From Candidatus Symbiothrix sp. (GTDB lineage: Bacteria; Bacteroidota; Bacteroidia; Bacteroidales; Azobacteroidaceae), in assembly GCA_031270525.1 (NCBI GenBank), contig JAISXN010000050.1:1-7783 (forward strand): a stretch of 7,783 nucleotides of DNA, in the 5' to 3' direction. A program made the position numbers and the translations under genes. Every line of letters begins with the position of its first letter. The first letter of the stretch is position 1. Shown here piece by piece: positions 1-7,733 of this stretch. The notes below the pieces were generated by a model that searched no databases, had not been told where the DNA came from, and saw nothing but the letters and a program-made list of their open reading frames with translations.

Positions 1-1989
1 CCAAACCCCAGGCTGCGGAACATTCCCCAAATCAAAATAATAAGTATCAAACAAATTATTGATATTCAAAGACAAATTCACACGGTTAATTTTCCAGTTA
101 AATTTCACATCCAAAATGGAAAAAGGTTCGTAAGGCGTTTCGACGCCGGTAGTCAGGTTATTTTTATATTTCGTATAACTTCCGGCTCTGTCCTGCCAAC
201 GGAATTGCCAATCAGCGCTCAGGTTTTTATAAACCGGGTGAGAAAGTCCGGCGGTAAATTTATGTTTCAGGTAATCCATTACGTAATTGGAAATCAAACC
301 GCTCGCTTCTTTCGTCTGATGCATAAACATGTAACCTAAACTGAGGTGCGTGTCGGGAATTTTTGGGAAAATCTTTGCAATATTCAATGTAAGATTGGTT
401 TCAAAACCGGATTTATCCAAATCAGTCAGATTGCGCGATTCCCATAGCGAATCGGGATGATGTTTGACCCAATCAATTAAACTTGTTCCTTTCATATAAA
501 ATCCGTTAGCCGACGCGCTGACGGCAGGATGAACATATTTTAATCCTAATTCGAGCGAAACGGATTTTTCGGGACGAACGTCGGAATTTCCCTTGTGCGT
601 CTTACCTTTGTAGTATAAATCGGTAAAAGTAGGCATTCGGGTAGCATTGTTCCACGAAGCGAATATTTTCCAGTTGGGGGTGAGCCAATAGGCCGCATTG
701 ACGCTCGGATACAAACCGGCATCATTGGAGAACGCCGTATTGTAAATGGCTAATAAACCGAGATTCAGCGTGAACTTTTCGAACACAAAACTATGTTCGA
801 GGAAAGCGGAAAGATTCGTTCGATTGTCCGTCAACCGGTAGGACTTACGATTGAAAAGGGAATCTTTCCCCAGGTTGCTGCTGATAATTTCTTCATTGCG
901 GATTTCCCCCCCGAAATTGGAAATTCCTGCTTTCCACTTGTATTGTACGTTCAGATTGAAACCCAACACATCCGTGCGGTGAAAGTTTTCGCCCGTCGGT
1001 TGGTTTTTAATCAACTGATAATGGTCGAAATGCCGGTTCCAATAAAGTTGCGGTGTTACTTTCAATTTTGTTCCTGTCGACGCTTTGACGGCAGCAAACA
1101 AAGAACGGGTTTCATCGTATTGATCCGGATAAGCCGCCGAATAAAAAGTATTGGCTCCATACTTTTTATCATTCATACCCCATTGAAAATCCAGGTAAGA
1201 ATGAGCGTTTACAGTAAAATTACTTTGCCATAAAGCGTTGATTATCTGATAGTCGCTGTTATAAATATAGCCTTCGGACGAAGCGTATCCGGAGGAGAGA
1301 CTGTGGCCGGAAGCGCCTGCCTTTATGGTTTCCCGCGCATTGACCTCAAAAAGTTTGTGCATCCCGCTTTTAGCTTCCAAAGAAAGTCCTGTGTCGGAAT
1401 TTTTTTTAGTTACGATGTTAATTCCACCCGAAAAAGCGCCTGCTCCATATAAAAGGGAAGTAGGTCCTTGAATGATTTCAATACGTTCAATGTCGGAAAG
1501 ATTGATAGGAAAGTCGAGGTTGTAATGACCGGTCTGGGGATTAGTGAGATTAGCTCCATTGAGAAGAATGGCTGTTTGTTCGGAAGTGCCGCCACGCACC
1601 GCGACGCCCGATAAAACCCCGTTGGGTCCCCGTTGGCGGACGTCTAAGCCAACGATGCTTTTCAACAAGTCGGAAACGCTTTCGACAGGCTGTCGCGCAA
1701 TTTCGTCTCTCGTGATAACCGTCACTAACTTAGCGGTTTGATTCATCGTCAGTTCCGCTTTAGAGCCGGTGACAATCAACTCTTCCAACTCTTGTTCGGG
1801 AATCGAATCCCGGATTGCCGAAACCTGACTTTGAGCAGCCGTTTCGGTCGTAGCGGCAAAAGTTAGCATACAACCGGCGACAACTCCGGTGTTAATCACT
1901 TTATGCAGGCTGTTGAACACTGCATAATTCTTGCGGGCAAATCGTCGGAAACGAAATGCCCACAATAATTTGAATCTTTTTTGTTTCAT
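1..1989 (-). CDS. TonB-dependent outer-membrane receptor, BtuB/CirA-like, 3' end outside window
   Basis: This frame stays open for 663 codons from the ATG at 1989 to the window edge and has no stop. It encodes an outer-membrane beta-barrel transporter energised by TonB. The N-terminus is long and basic, with the motif RKNYAVFNSLHK (residues 19-30), then a hydrophobic stretch and a likely cleavage site near AAQ (51-53). A TonB-box-like segment EELIVTGS (69-76) precedes the plug domain (about 80-200), which shows VRGGTSEQTAILLNG, IERIEIIQGPTSLLYGAGA and GGINIVTKK. The rest is barrel, including RMPTFTDLYY and RPEKSVSLELGLKY (roughly residues 445-490) and the late strand motif NINNLFDTYYFDLGNVPQPG. 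That motif normally lies within about 10-20 residues of the C-terminus, so nearly the whole protein is present. There is no carboxypeptidase-regulatory-like or STN domain, so it is neither a SusC protein nor a sigma/anti-sigma signalling receptor. The ATG follows GH95 by 29 nt, with no cobalamin riboswitch between them. The ligand (cobalamin, metal chelate or glycan) cannot be told from sequence. Confidence 0.93.
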   Translation of the reverse strand, partial: MKQKRFKLLWAFRFRRFARKNYAVFNSLHKVINTGVVAGCMLTFAATTETAAQSQVSAIRDSIPEQELEELIVTGSKAELTMNQTAKLVTVITRDEIARQPVESVSDLLKSIVGLDVRQRGPNGVLSGVAVRGGTSEQTAILLNGANLTNPQTGHYNLDFPINLSDIERIEIIQGPTSLLYGAGAFSGGINIVTKKNSDTGLSLEAKSGMHKLFEVNARETIKAGASGHSLSSGYASSEGYIYNSDYQIINALWQSNFTVNAHSYLDFQWGMNDKKYGANTFYSAAYPDQYDETRSLFAAVKASTGTKLKVTPQLYWNRHFDHYQLIKNQPTGENFHRTDVLGFNLNVQYKWKAGISNFGGEIRNEEIISSNLGKDSLFNRKSYRLTDNRTNLSAFLEHSFVFEKFTLNLGLLAIYNTAFSNDAGLYPSVNAAYWLTPNWKIFASWNNATRMPTFTDLYYKGKTHKGNSDVRPEKSVSLELGLKYVHPAVSASANGFYMKGTSLIDWVKHHPDSLWESRNLTDLDKSGFETNLTLNIAKIFPKIPDTHLSLGYMFMHQTKEASGLISNYVMDYLKHKFTAGLSHPVYKNLSADWQFRWQDRAGSYTKYKNNLTTGVETPYEPFSILDVKFNWKINRVNLSLNINNLFDTYYFDLGNVPQPGVW

Positions 1990-2010
1990 AAAATAAAAAA
2001 TTATAATATT

Positions 2011-2030
2011 CGTCAGAATTAAATTCTGCG
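2011..2030 (-). promoter_or_regulatory. Intercistronic inverted repeat / RNA hairpin at the GH95 stop codon
   Basis: A perfect 7-bp inverted repeat (CAGAATT, one base, AATTCTG; 2014-2028) spans the TAA stop of the GH95 gene. In the minus-strand transcript it could fold as CGCAGAA / UUUAA loop / UUCUGACG, with one bulged A in the 3' arm. An A/U-rich stretch with a run of six U (2000-1995) follows just before the receptor ATG. The U run is not adjacent to the stem, so this is at best a weak or partial terminator. It may instead act in mRNA processing or stability between the enzyme genes and the receptor gene. The symmetry is directly visible; the role is inferred. Confidence 0.35.
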
Positions 2031-4496
2031 TAAATGACTGTTTACAGTAATCGTTTCACCCTTTTTTGTGTCGTAAACGACATTGTTTTTTCCGGTACGA
2101 AGATATAATTTTCCTCCTGAAGCGGACAAAACAGTCGCTTTTGTCAATTGTCCTTTTTCCCAGGAAATATCGACAGTGAACCCTCCGCGCGCCCGTAATC
2201 CTTTGACGGAACCGGTTTCCAAGGCTGCAGGCAGCGAAGGAAGCAAATTGATTTCAAAATTTCCGTCCGGAGTCCGCAGTTGGCTTTGAACCAACATTTC
2301 TGCAATAGCCGCCGTAGCTCCGAAATTTCCATCAATCTGGAAAGGAGGATGGTCGTCGAATAAATTGGGCAGTGTTTTCGTACACAATAAAACGGATAAC
2401 AGTTTATAGGCATGATCGCCATCGTGCAAACGGTTCCACATATTGATTTTCCATGCTAATCCCCAGCCTGTTCCGCCGTCGCCGCGAGCAGTCAGCGTTT
2501 TCCTTGCGGCTTCTGCCAATTCGGGGGTTCCGACCACGGTGATTTGATTTCCCGGATACAAGCCGAACAGGTGTGACGTATGACGGTGATGTGGTTCTAC
2601 CTCTTTGTAATCTTCCGCCCACTCAAGTATTCTCCCTGTTTCTTCACTGATACGGATAGCCGGAAGTTGTGTCAAGGTTTCTTCACACTCCCTGCGAAAA
2701 TCATCATCTGTTTTGAGTATTTTACAGGCTGCAATGCAATTCGTAAGCAGATCGTGAATGATTTCCAAATCCATGGTTGCACCGTAGGTAAACACCGATT
2801 GCGAACCGTCGGGAAGGAAAAATGCGTTCTCCGGCGAATAAGAGGGATTGGTAACCAATTTCCCGGCATAAGCCGTACCGGCAGGGGCTTCAACCAAAAA
2901 ATCCATAATAAACCGAGCCGCTCCTTTCATCAACGGATAAGCCCGTTTAGACAAAAATTCCCTGTCGCCCGTAAAACAGTAATGTTCCCAGGGATGTTGC
3001 GCCAACCAGGCGGAACCCACTGGCCATATCCCTTGCGGACCATCGGCCGGAGCGGTAAAACCCCAGGCGTCGGTCAAATGGTGAACGACCCAGCCGCGCG
3101 CGCCATATATCACTTCAGCCGTGCGTTCTCCGGGCCGAACCAATATATCCATCAGGTCGAACATGGGCGTATGCAATTCGGAAAGATTTGTAATTTCCGC
3201 AGGCCAATAATTCATCTGGAAATTAATATTGGTATGAAAATCGGCATTCCAAGGGGCGTTCATCTGCCATACCCAAAGTCCCTGAAGATTGGCAGGCATA
3301 CCGCCCGGACGTGAAGATGCTATCAGCAGGTAGCGTCCGAATTGAAAGTAAGTTTCCAACAACCCTGCGTCGGGATAACCGTTTTTCCTTGCCGAATCCA
3401 AACTTTCGTCGGTTGGAAGCGCTGTTGTATTTTCAGGCGTTTTTCCAAGATTCAGCTCTACGCGGTTAAACAATTTCCGGTGGTCGGCAATATGATTTGT
3501 TTTTAACAGGTTATACGATTTGTTCAGGGCTTTTCTTATGGTTTCGGCACAAGTTTGTACCGGATCGGCGGAAAAGGTCGAAATTCCTCCGGCTAAATTG
3601 GATAGTCCCGGATAATTGGTTGCGCCCGAAATATATAACGTCAAAGTATCGGCATTTCTCACCGACAAAACATCTCCCGAAATACTTACCGAACCTTTGT
3701 CGGCTACCGCTTTCATCAGGGCTGCAAAACTAAGGCCTCGCGGAGTATTCGTTTTATCCTTGATGGGAAGCTGTCCGCTAAGTAATAACGAATAAGGATC
3801 GGAGGGCGCACCGCTGCAAACCGCATTTTCCGCTCTTAACAAAGTGAAGTTGCCGTTGATTTTATTTTTTTTATCGGCGGAAAAACGGACAACCATGATA
3901 TTGTCAACCGCCGAAACGAAATACTCACGGGTATAAGACACCCCTTCGGAAACGTATTTTGCGGTAACAACCGCAGTAGAAAGGTCAAGACTCCGGACGT
4001 AATCCGTTGCTTCGCGTTCGGGAGTATCGAACCACAATTCACCCAAGGATTGATACGATTTGATTCTTTTGGGGATTCCCAGCATGGTCTGTTCCGCCAA
4101 TTTTACCGCTTCGTTGTTTTTGTTTTCAAACAACAGGCGTTGTACTTCGGGTAAAGCTTTTAATGATTCCGGATTATTGGGGTCTAAGGGATAGCCGTCC
4201 CACAAGGTGTTTTCGTTTAATTGGATACGTTCGTCCGATACACCGCCGAAAATCATGGCTCCTAATTTTCCGTTCCCGACGGGTAAGGCTTCTTCCCAGA
4301 TTTTTGCCGGTTGGCGATACCACAGGACATTGCGTCCTTCGGGTTTTGTAGCTTGTCCGCCGAAAGACGCTCTATCGACCCATTTATTGTCAATTTTTCC
4401 TTCGCGGGAAGAGGCGGGAAGCGTCTCGCCGGATTGAGCGAATAATCCGGACGGTAACGCTAATAATGAGATAATTAAAATATATTCAAGTTTCAT
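2019..4496 (-). CDS. Secreted GH95 alpha-L-fucosidase family glycoside hydrolase
   Basis: GH95 enzymes are inverting exo-glycosidases that mostly remove alpha-1,2-linked L-fucose from galactose; some Bacteroidota members act on alpha-L-galactose. At 825 aa this is a full-length member. Residues 1-20 form a type I signal peptide (cleavage near LFA/Q), followed by a variable segment to about residue 57. The N-terminal beta domain (about 58-330) carries the motif WEEALPVGNGKLGAMIFGG. The (alpha/alpha)6 barrel follows, then a C-terminal beta domain from about residue 740. Residues matching those described for Bifidobacterium AfcA are all present: N423 and N425 in HTNINFQMNYW, general acid E556 in NPSYSPEN, histidines in HHRHTSHLFGLYPG (636-648), and D722 in FQIDGNFGATAAIAEML. 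The enzyme is therefore expected to be active, in the periplasm or at the surface. The first ATG is chosen because it begins the signal peptide; no Shine-Dalgarno is visible, as is usual in Bacteroidota. It follows the GH2 gene by 33 nt. Fucose versus L-galactose preference is unresolved. Confidence 0.96.
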   Translation of the reverse strand: MKLEYILIISLLALPSGLFAQSGETLPASSREGKIDNKWVDRASFGGQATKPEGRNVLWYRQPAKIWEEALPVGNGKLGAMIFGGVSDERIQLNENTLWDGYPLDPNNPESLKALPEVQRLLFENKNNEAVKLAEQTMLGIPKRIKSYQSLGELWFDTPEREATDYVRSLDLSTAVVTAKYVSEGVSYTREYFVSAVDNIMVVRFSADKKNKINGNFTLLRAENAVCSGAPSDPYSLLLSGQLPIKDKTNTPRGLSFAALMKAVADKGSVSISGDVLSVRNADTLTLYISGATNYPGLSNLAGGISTFSADPVQTCAETIRKALNKSYNLLKTNHIADHRKLFNRVELNLGKTPENTTALPTDESLDSARKNGYPDAGLLETYFQFGRYLLIASSRPGGMPANLQGLWVWQMNAPWNADFHTNINFQMNYWPAEITNLSELHTPMFDLMDILVRPGERTAEVIYGARGWVVHHLTDAWGFTAPADGPQGIWPVGSAWLAQHPWEHYCFTGDREFLSKRAYPLMKGAARFIMDFLVEAPAGTAYAGKLVTNPSYSPENAFFLPDGSQSVFTYGATMDLEIIHDLLTNCIAACKILKTDDDFRRECEETLTQLPAIRISEETGRILEWAEDYKEVEPHHRHTSHLFGLYPGNQITVVGTPELAEAARKTLTARGDGGTGWGLAWKINMWNRLHDGDHAYKLLSVLLCTKTLPNLFDDHPPFQIDGNFGATAAIAEMLVQSQLRTPDGNFEINLLPSLPAALETGSVKGLRARGGFTVDISWEKGQLTKATVLSASGGKLYLRTGKNNVVYDTKKGETITVNSHLRRI

Positions 4497-4529
4497 TTTA
4501 CAAGTGTATTATATTTAGTGATTCGTATC

Positions 4530-7500
4530 TTATAACGATGTTTGCAATTGCTTCACAAAAGTAGGATTATTTTCGCAAATGAACTGTATTCCGGAGATAT
4601 TTTTGTTTTCCGGCACGGAAAAAATAAGCTGGTTCCAACCCTGTTTCAAAGGAATTGTCCGGTAAGAATCCAACTTTTTCCCATTCAATCTTATTTCTCC
4701 GTTGTCGCTTGTAAAGACAATGTCCAACTTGGGCATATCGGGTTCAATCAATAAATCATCCAAAGGACGGGGACTCCACAGCCAGAGATTGTAGTTTTTC
4801 CGGTTGTTTTGTTTTTTTTCAAAAAGGTTTGACAAATCAACGGCTCCTTTTACATCAATCAGCGATTCGGAAAGCGATTTGCCTTTCATGGGAATACCCG
4901 ATTGATAGAGGATTTTGCTCAATGTATTGTATCCTTTTTCGGTAGCTGCGAAATTGTTGATTGTACTTATGTAAAATACGGATTTTTTAGTGGGATATTT
5001 TACAAATACCGGATTGGGACCTTTTGCCTCGTTTTCGCTACGGAGAATAGCGGCTGTTTTTATTTCTTCGGCTTGCTTATTCCATTTCCTCCAATTGGTA
5101 TTACAAGCGTTCAATAATATTTCCCCTTCCGTTACAAAGTTGCCGGTCATTCCGTATTGGGAAACCTCTTTTTCCTGAATTTCGCAGAAATAGAAATCGG
5201 AATTGACGGTGTTTTGCAACCAGGATTTTTGTACGGGAATAAAAGAAGAAGCTTTGCGTGGTTCCAGTTTTAATTCGTCCGGCAAAAAAGATTGACAGGC
5301 TTTAAGCGTTGACGGTTCGGGCGACCAAATCCAAATGTCCGCGCCTTTATTCAAGTAATCTTTAATCAATGCCGTTTCCTTTGTATCCGGCGTATAATTT
5401 CCATCCAGTAAAATCAAGGCCTCAGCCGGCGTTTTCAACCGGACGGCGAAGACGACTCCGTATTTTTCGAATGATTGTTTGAGTAAAGCGTTGTTATCTC
5501 CCACAAAAAGAATCTCGTTGTAGGTTTTCTTTTTTTCCGCTTTTTGTTTTTCTTCTTTTTCCGGCATTTCCGCCCATTTCGACCAAGCCGGCGTATCTCC
5601 CGCATTGGCTGCTTTAATTGCTTCAAACATCGGCCAGGGACGGTATAAGGGAAGCGCAGGGTCATACCCCGGATTGAAAGTCGATGAATAAGGCCCCATC
5701 CGTTCCGGCTGGATACCCGGAATGCCTTCTTTGTATTCCCCGAAATGAATACCGTCGTCCAAGGAAGGGGGCGTTGTCAAATCCCGTTTCCCGAAAGGCA
5801 GCGGTTGCAAGCTATACCACGCGATGTTGAAAACCGACACATAAGAAGCGCCGTTCAAACGTTGGGAGGAAATCAGATCATAACATTCGTAGGCAAGGCC
5901 TTCCATCCGGCCCGATTGCGATTCGTAGGCGCGTTCACCGTTGTATTTGGAAACCTGTTCGGGCGTTCCGTAGTAAGCCATACTATGTTCGCCTATTCCC
6001 CAGGGCTTCCCGATTTGAATCCAGCGTTTCATGGAATTTTTATCGCCGTAATGTCCTACGGTTGCAGGGAGAATACCGTCTCCGTCATCCTCTCCGTCGG
6101 CGGAAATCCATGGCCGGGTCGGGTCGTTTTCACGTACAATGTCGCGCCAGTCAGCCCAGGCTTGTTTTTGATATGGCATCCATTCCGGTTTGTTGAAGAC
6201 ATGGAGGATGACCGGTTTGTTTTCGTTACTGATACTCCATCCGAATACGGCAGGATGATTACGGTCGCGAATCACCATTCGTCTCAAATGGTCTTTGGAG
6301 TTTTCCCAGAAAACCGGCGAATCTAATTTCGGACCTCCGTCGCTTGCCCAGTTGGCTGTTTCCGCCAGGATACAAATCCCCATTTCATCGGCCAAATCGA
6401 AATAAAAGCGCGGATATACCTGGGCGTGGGGACGAACCGCATTGGCATTGGCGTCTTTCAAGGCGGTATACCAGGCGTATGCGTAACGCCGCGTCAATTG
6501 AGGAATTCCCATAAAATGCCATGAATCGCCCCTGAGTTGATATTCTTTACCGTTCAATAATTGTTTGGTTCCGTCGAATGTCCATTCCCGCCAGCCGAAA
6601 CGTTCGTATTTGAGGTCTGTAACCGTCTTATTGCTTAATTTCAACGTTAAACCGTAAAGATTCGGAAATTCGGGCGTCCAATATTTCAAATCGCCTTCTT
6701 TTACCGGAATCCGGAGGGTTAGTTTAGTTATACCCGGCGACAGGCTCAACTTTTGCTGTGCAATACTTAAAGACGGATTTGCAGCGAGTTCCCAATCAGG
6801 AACAGGCGCCGAGTGAATATCTGTTCCCGCTTTATTGAGCCATTCCCTGATATCGCCGGAAAGAACAAGCGATTCGGTCTTTGCGGAAGTATTTTCAATG
6901 GTAATATCCACTTCCAGGCTGTTGCCGGAAACCAACGGTTTGATAAATACATTACCGATATTGATTTCAGGCACGGCAACCAGAAACACGTCTTGCCAGA
7001 TGCCGTTCATATCGTATCCGAACATGGAGCCGGCAGGAACGATCCGTCGTCCTTTGGTGGAATTGTCTTCAAAAAGATACTGGCTTCTCACGCCGACCCA
7101 AATTTCTGTTTTTTCTCCCGGTTTCACGAAGGCGGTAATGTCTGCGTCGAACGGAAGGAATAAGTCAAAATTTTCCCCCACTTTTTGCCTGTTTACATAC
7201 ACTTCGGCATATCCGGCTATCGCTTCAAAGTGAAGGAATATTTTTTTGTTGTTCCAATCGCCCGGAATTGTGACGTTTTTTCGCATCCATGCCATTTTTA
7301 CTTTTTCCCATTCCTTGGGGTAAGAAGGAAAATTCCGATGGTCGGGACCCGCTAAATCCCTGTTGGCAAAAGCATTGATATTCCATGGGCTGGGAATTTT
7401 AATTTTTACTTTGTCCCAGTTTTCCTCTTGAGGCTGAGGCAATTCAGGCGCGACGCCTTTCCTGGGCTGGTAAGCTTGGGGAAGCTCCACAGCCTGAAAA

Positions 7501-7661
7501 TCCCACTTCCCGTTAAGACAAATTTCTTGTCGAAGCGGATGTTCGATTTTAACGGTAAACCCTTCCGATGGGGCAAAGACATGATTGTAACGCAGAATGT
7601 TATCTGCATTTACAATCCATGTTGATACGATAAACAATAAGATAAATACTGTTCTTTTCAT
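4530..7661 (-). CDS. Secreted GH2 exo-beta-glycosidase with GATase-like and beta-sandwich C-terminal modules
   Basis: GH2 enzymes are retaining exo-beta-glycosidases (beta-galactosidase, beta-glucuronidase, beta-mannosidase and others). Residues 1-19 form a type I signal peptide (cleavage near VNA/D), so the enzyme is exported. A jelly-roll sugar-binding domain follows (about 45-232; LNGKWDFQ, WMRKNVTIP, YAEVYVNRQKVGENF, NGIWQDVFL), then an Ig-like domain (about 233-355). The TIM barrel runs from about 360 to 690, with RGDSWHFMG, NANAVRPHAQVYPRFYFDLADEMGI (starting near 404), acid/base E480 in GWSISNEN and probable nucleophile E558 in WGIGEHS. After a charged linker (about 700-712; EKEEKQKAEKKK) come a Rossmann-like segment resembling class I glutamine-amidotransferase folds (about 713-925; EILFVGD, ALILLDG, NKGADIWIW) and a C-terminal beta-sandwich-like segment (about 955-1030; GEIRLNGKKLD, QGWNQLIFSV). 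The catalytic residues are intact. The specific beta-sugar cannot be assigned; beta-galactoside or beta-glucuronide are the likeliest. It is the first gene of the apparent operon, close behind a promoter-like element. Confidence 0.94.
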   Translation of the reverse strand: MKRTVFILLFIVSTWIVNADNILRYNHVFAPSEGFTVKIEHPLRQEICLNGKWDFQAVELPQAYQPRKGVAPELPQPQEENWDKVKIKIPSPWNINAFANRDLAGPDHRNFPSYPKEWEKVKMAWMRKNVTIPGDWNNKKIFLHFEAIAGYAEVYVNRQKVGENFDLFLPFDADITAFVKPGEKTEIWVGVRSQYLFEDNSTKGRRIVPAGSMFGYDMNGIWQDVFLVAVPEINIGNVFIKPLVSGNSLEVDITIENTSAKTESLVLSGDIREWLNKAGTDIHSAPVPDWELAANPSLSIAQQKLSLSPGITKLTLRIPVKEGDLKYWTPEFPNLYGLTLKLSNKTVTDLKYERFGWREWTFDGTKQLLNGKEYQLRGDSWHFMGIPQLTRRYAYAWYTALKDANANAVRPHAQVYPRFYFDLADEMGICILAETANWASDGGPKLDSPVFWENSKDHLRRMVIRDRNHPAVFGWSISNENKPVILHVFNKPEWMPYQKQAWADWRDIVRENDPTRPWISADGEDDGDGILPATVGHYGDKNSMKRWIQIGKPWGIGEHSMAYYGTPEQVSKYNGERAYESQSGRMEGLAYECYDLISSQRLNGASYVSVFNIAWYSLQPLPFGKRDLTTPPSLDDGIHFGEYKEGIPGIQPERMGPYSSTFNPGYDPALPLYRPWPMFEAIKAANAGDTPAWSKWAEMPEKEEKQKAEKKKTYNEILFVGDNNALLKQSFEKYGVVFAVRLKTPAEALILLDGNYTPDTKETALIKDYLNKGADIWIWSPEPSTLKACQSFLPDELKLEPRKASSFIPVQKSWLQNTVNSDFYFCEIQEKEVSQYGMTGNFVTEGEILLNACNTNWRKWNKQAEEIKTAAILRSENEAKGPNPVFVKYPTKKSVFYISTINNFAATEKGYNTLSKILYQSGIPMKGKSLSESLIDVKGAVDLSNLFEKKQNNRKNYNLWLWSPRPLDDLLIEPDMPKLDIVFTSDNGEIRLNGKKLDSYRTIPLKQGWNQLIFSVPENKNISGIQFICENNPTFVKQLQTSL

Positions 7662-7693
7662 GATAATATAAAATTAAACCTGCATATTTAAGG

Positions 7694-7701
7694 CAAAATT
7701 A
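7694..7701 (-). promoter_or_regulatory. Candidate Bacteroidota -7 promoter element (TAATTTTG)
   Basis: On the minus strand this reads TAATTTTG, an exact match to the Bacteroidota -7 consensus TAnnTTTG. It would place transcription start at about 7687-7690, giving a leader of under 30 nt before the GH2 ATG at 7661. The expected upstream TTTG element is not clear: the nearest candidate is TTTT at 7718-7721, 16 nt upstream. The consensus match is direct; promoter activity is inferred. It is the only full consensus match I noticed in the three intergenic gaps, consistent with one promoter driving all three genes. Confidence 0.5.
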
Positions 7702-7711
7702 AGGAAACGGA

Positions 7712-7733
7712 ATTAATAAAATGATTAATAAAA
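7712..7733 (-). repeat. 10-bp tandem direct repeat upstream of the GH2 promoter
   Basis: On the minus strand TTTTATTAAT occurs twice (7733-7724 and 7721-7712), separated by CA, a 12-bp period or about one helical turn. It lies directly upstream of the TAATTTTG element and covers the expected -33 region. Two half-sites on one DNA face could bind a dimeric or tandem regulator, but the repeat is A/T-only and sits in very A/T-rich DNA, so chance is possible. Confidence 0.4.

Noticed and set aside
793..1233. A 146-codon plus-strand open frame at the left of the window
   Set aside because: It is antisense to the receptor barrel, which is a continuous frame from 1989 to the edge with clear plug and barrel motifs.
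1870..1881. A lipobox-like VAGC (residues 37-40) suggesting the receptor is a lipoprotein
   Set aside because: The hydrophobic stretch continues past the Cys to a good type I site near AAQ, and receptors of this family are integral barrels; the match is probably chance.
1..1989. Possible receptor pseudogene because no stop is present
   Set aside because: The frame is uninterrupted and only lacks the final few residues because the window ends there; no frameshift or internal stop was seen.
1990..2018. A cobalamin riboswitch before the BtuB-like receptor
   Set aside because: The gap is 29 nt of A/T-rich DNA, far too short for the riboswitch, and no B12-box-like sequence was seen.
2580..3314. 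A 244-codon plus-strand open frame inside the GH95 gene
   Set aside because: It is antisense to a gene with full family motifs, and its translation is rich in Arg, Phe, Ile and Pro with no recognisable domain; it is a codon-bias shadow.
4501..4508. A second promoter (TACACTTG, one mismatch to TAnnTTTG) before GH95
   Set aside because: It would start transcription at the ATG itself and has no upstream partner element; co-transcription with GH2 is simpler.
5745..6326. A 193-codon plus-strand open frame inside the GH2 gene
   Set aside because: It lies opposite the conserved catalytic barrel and encodes nothing recognisable, so it is a shadow of the real frame.
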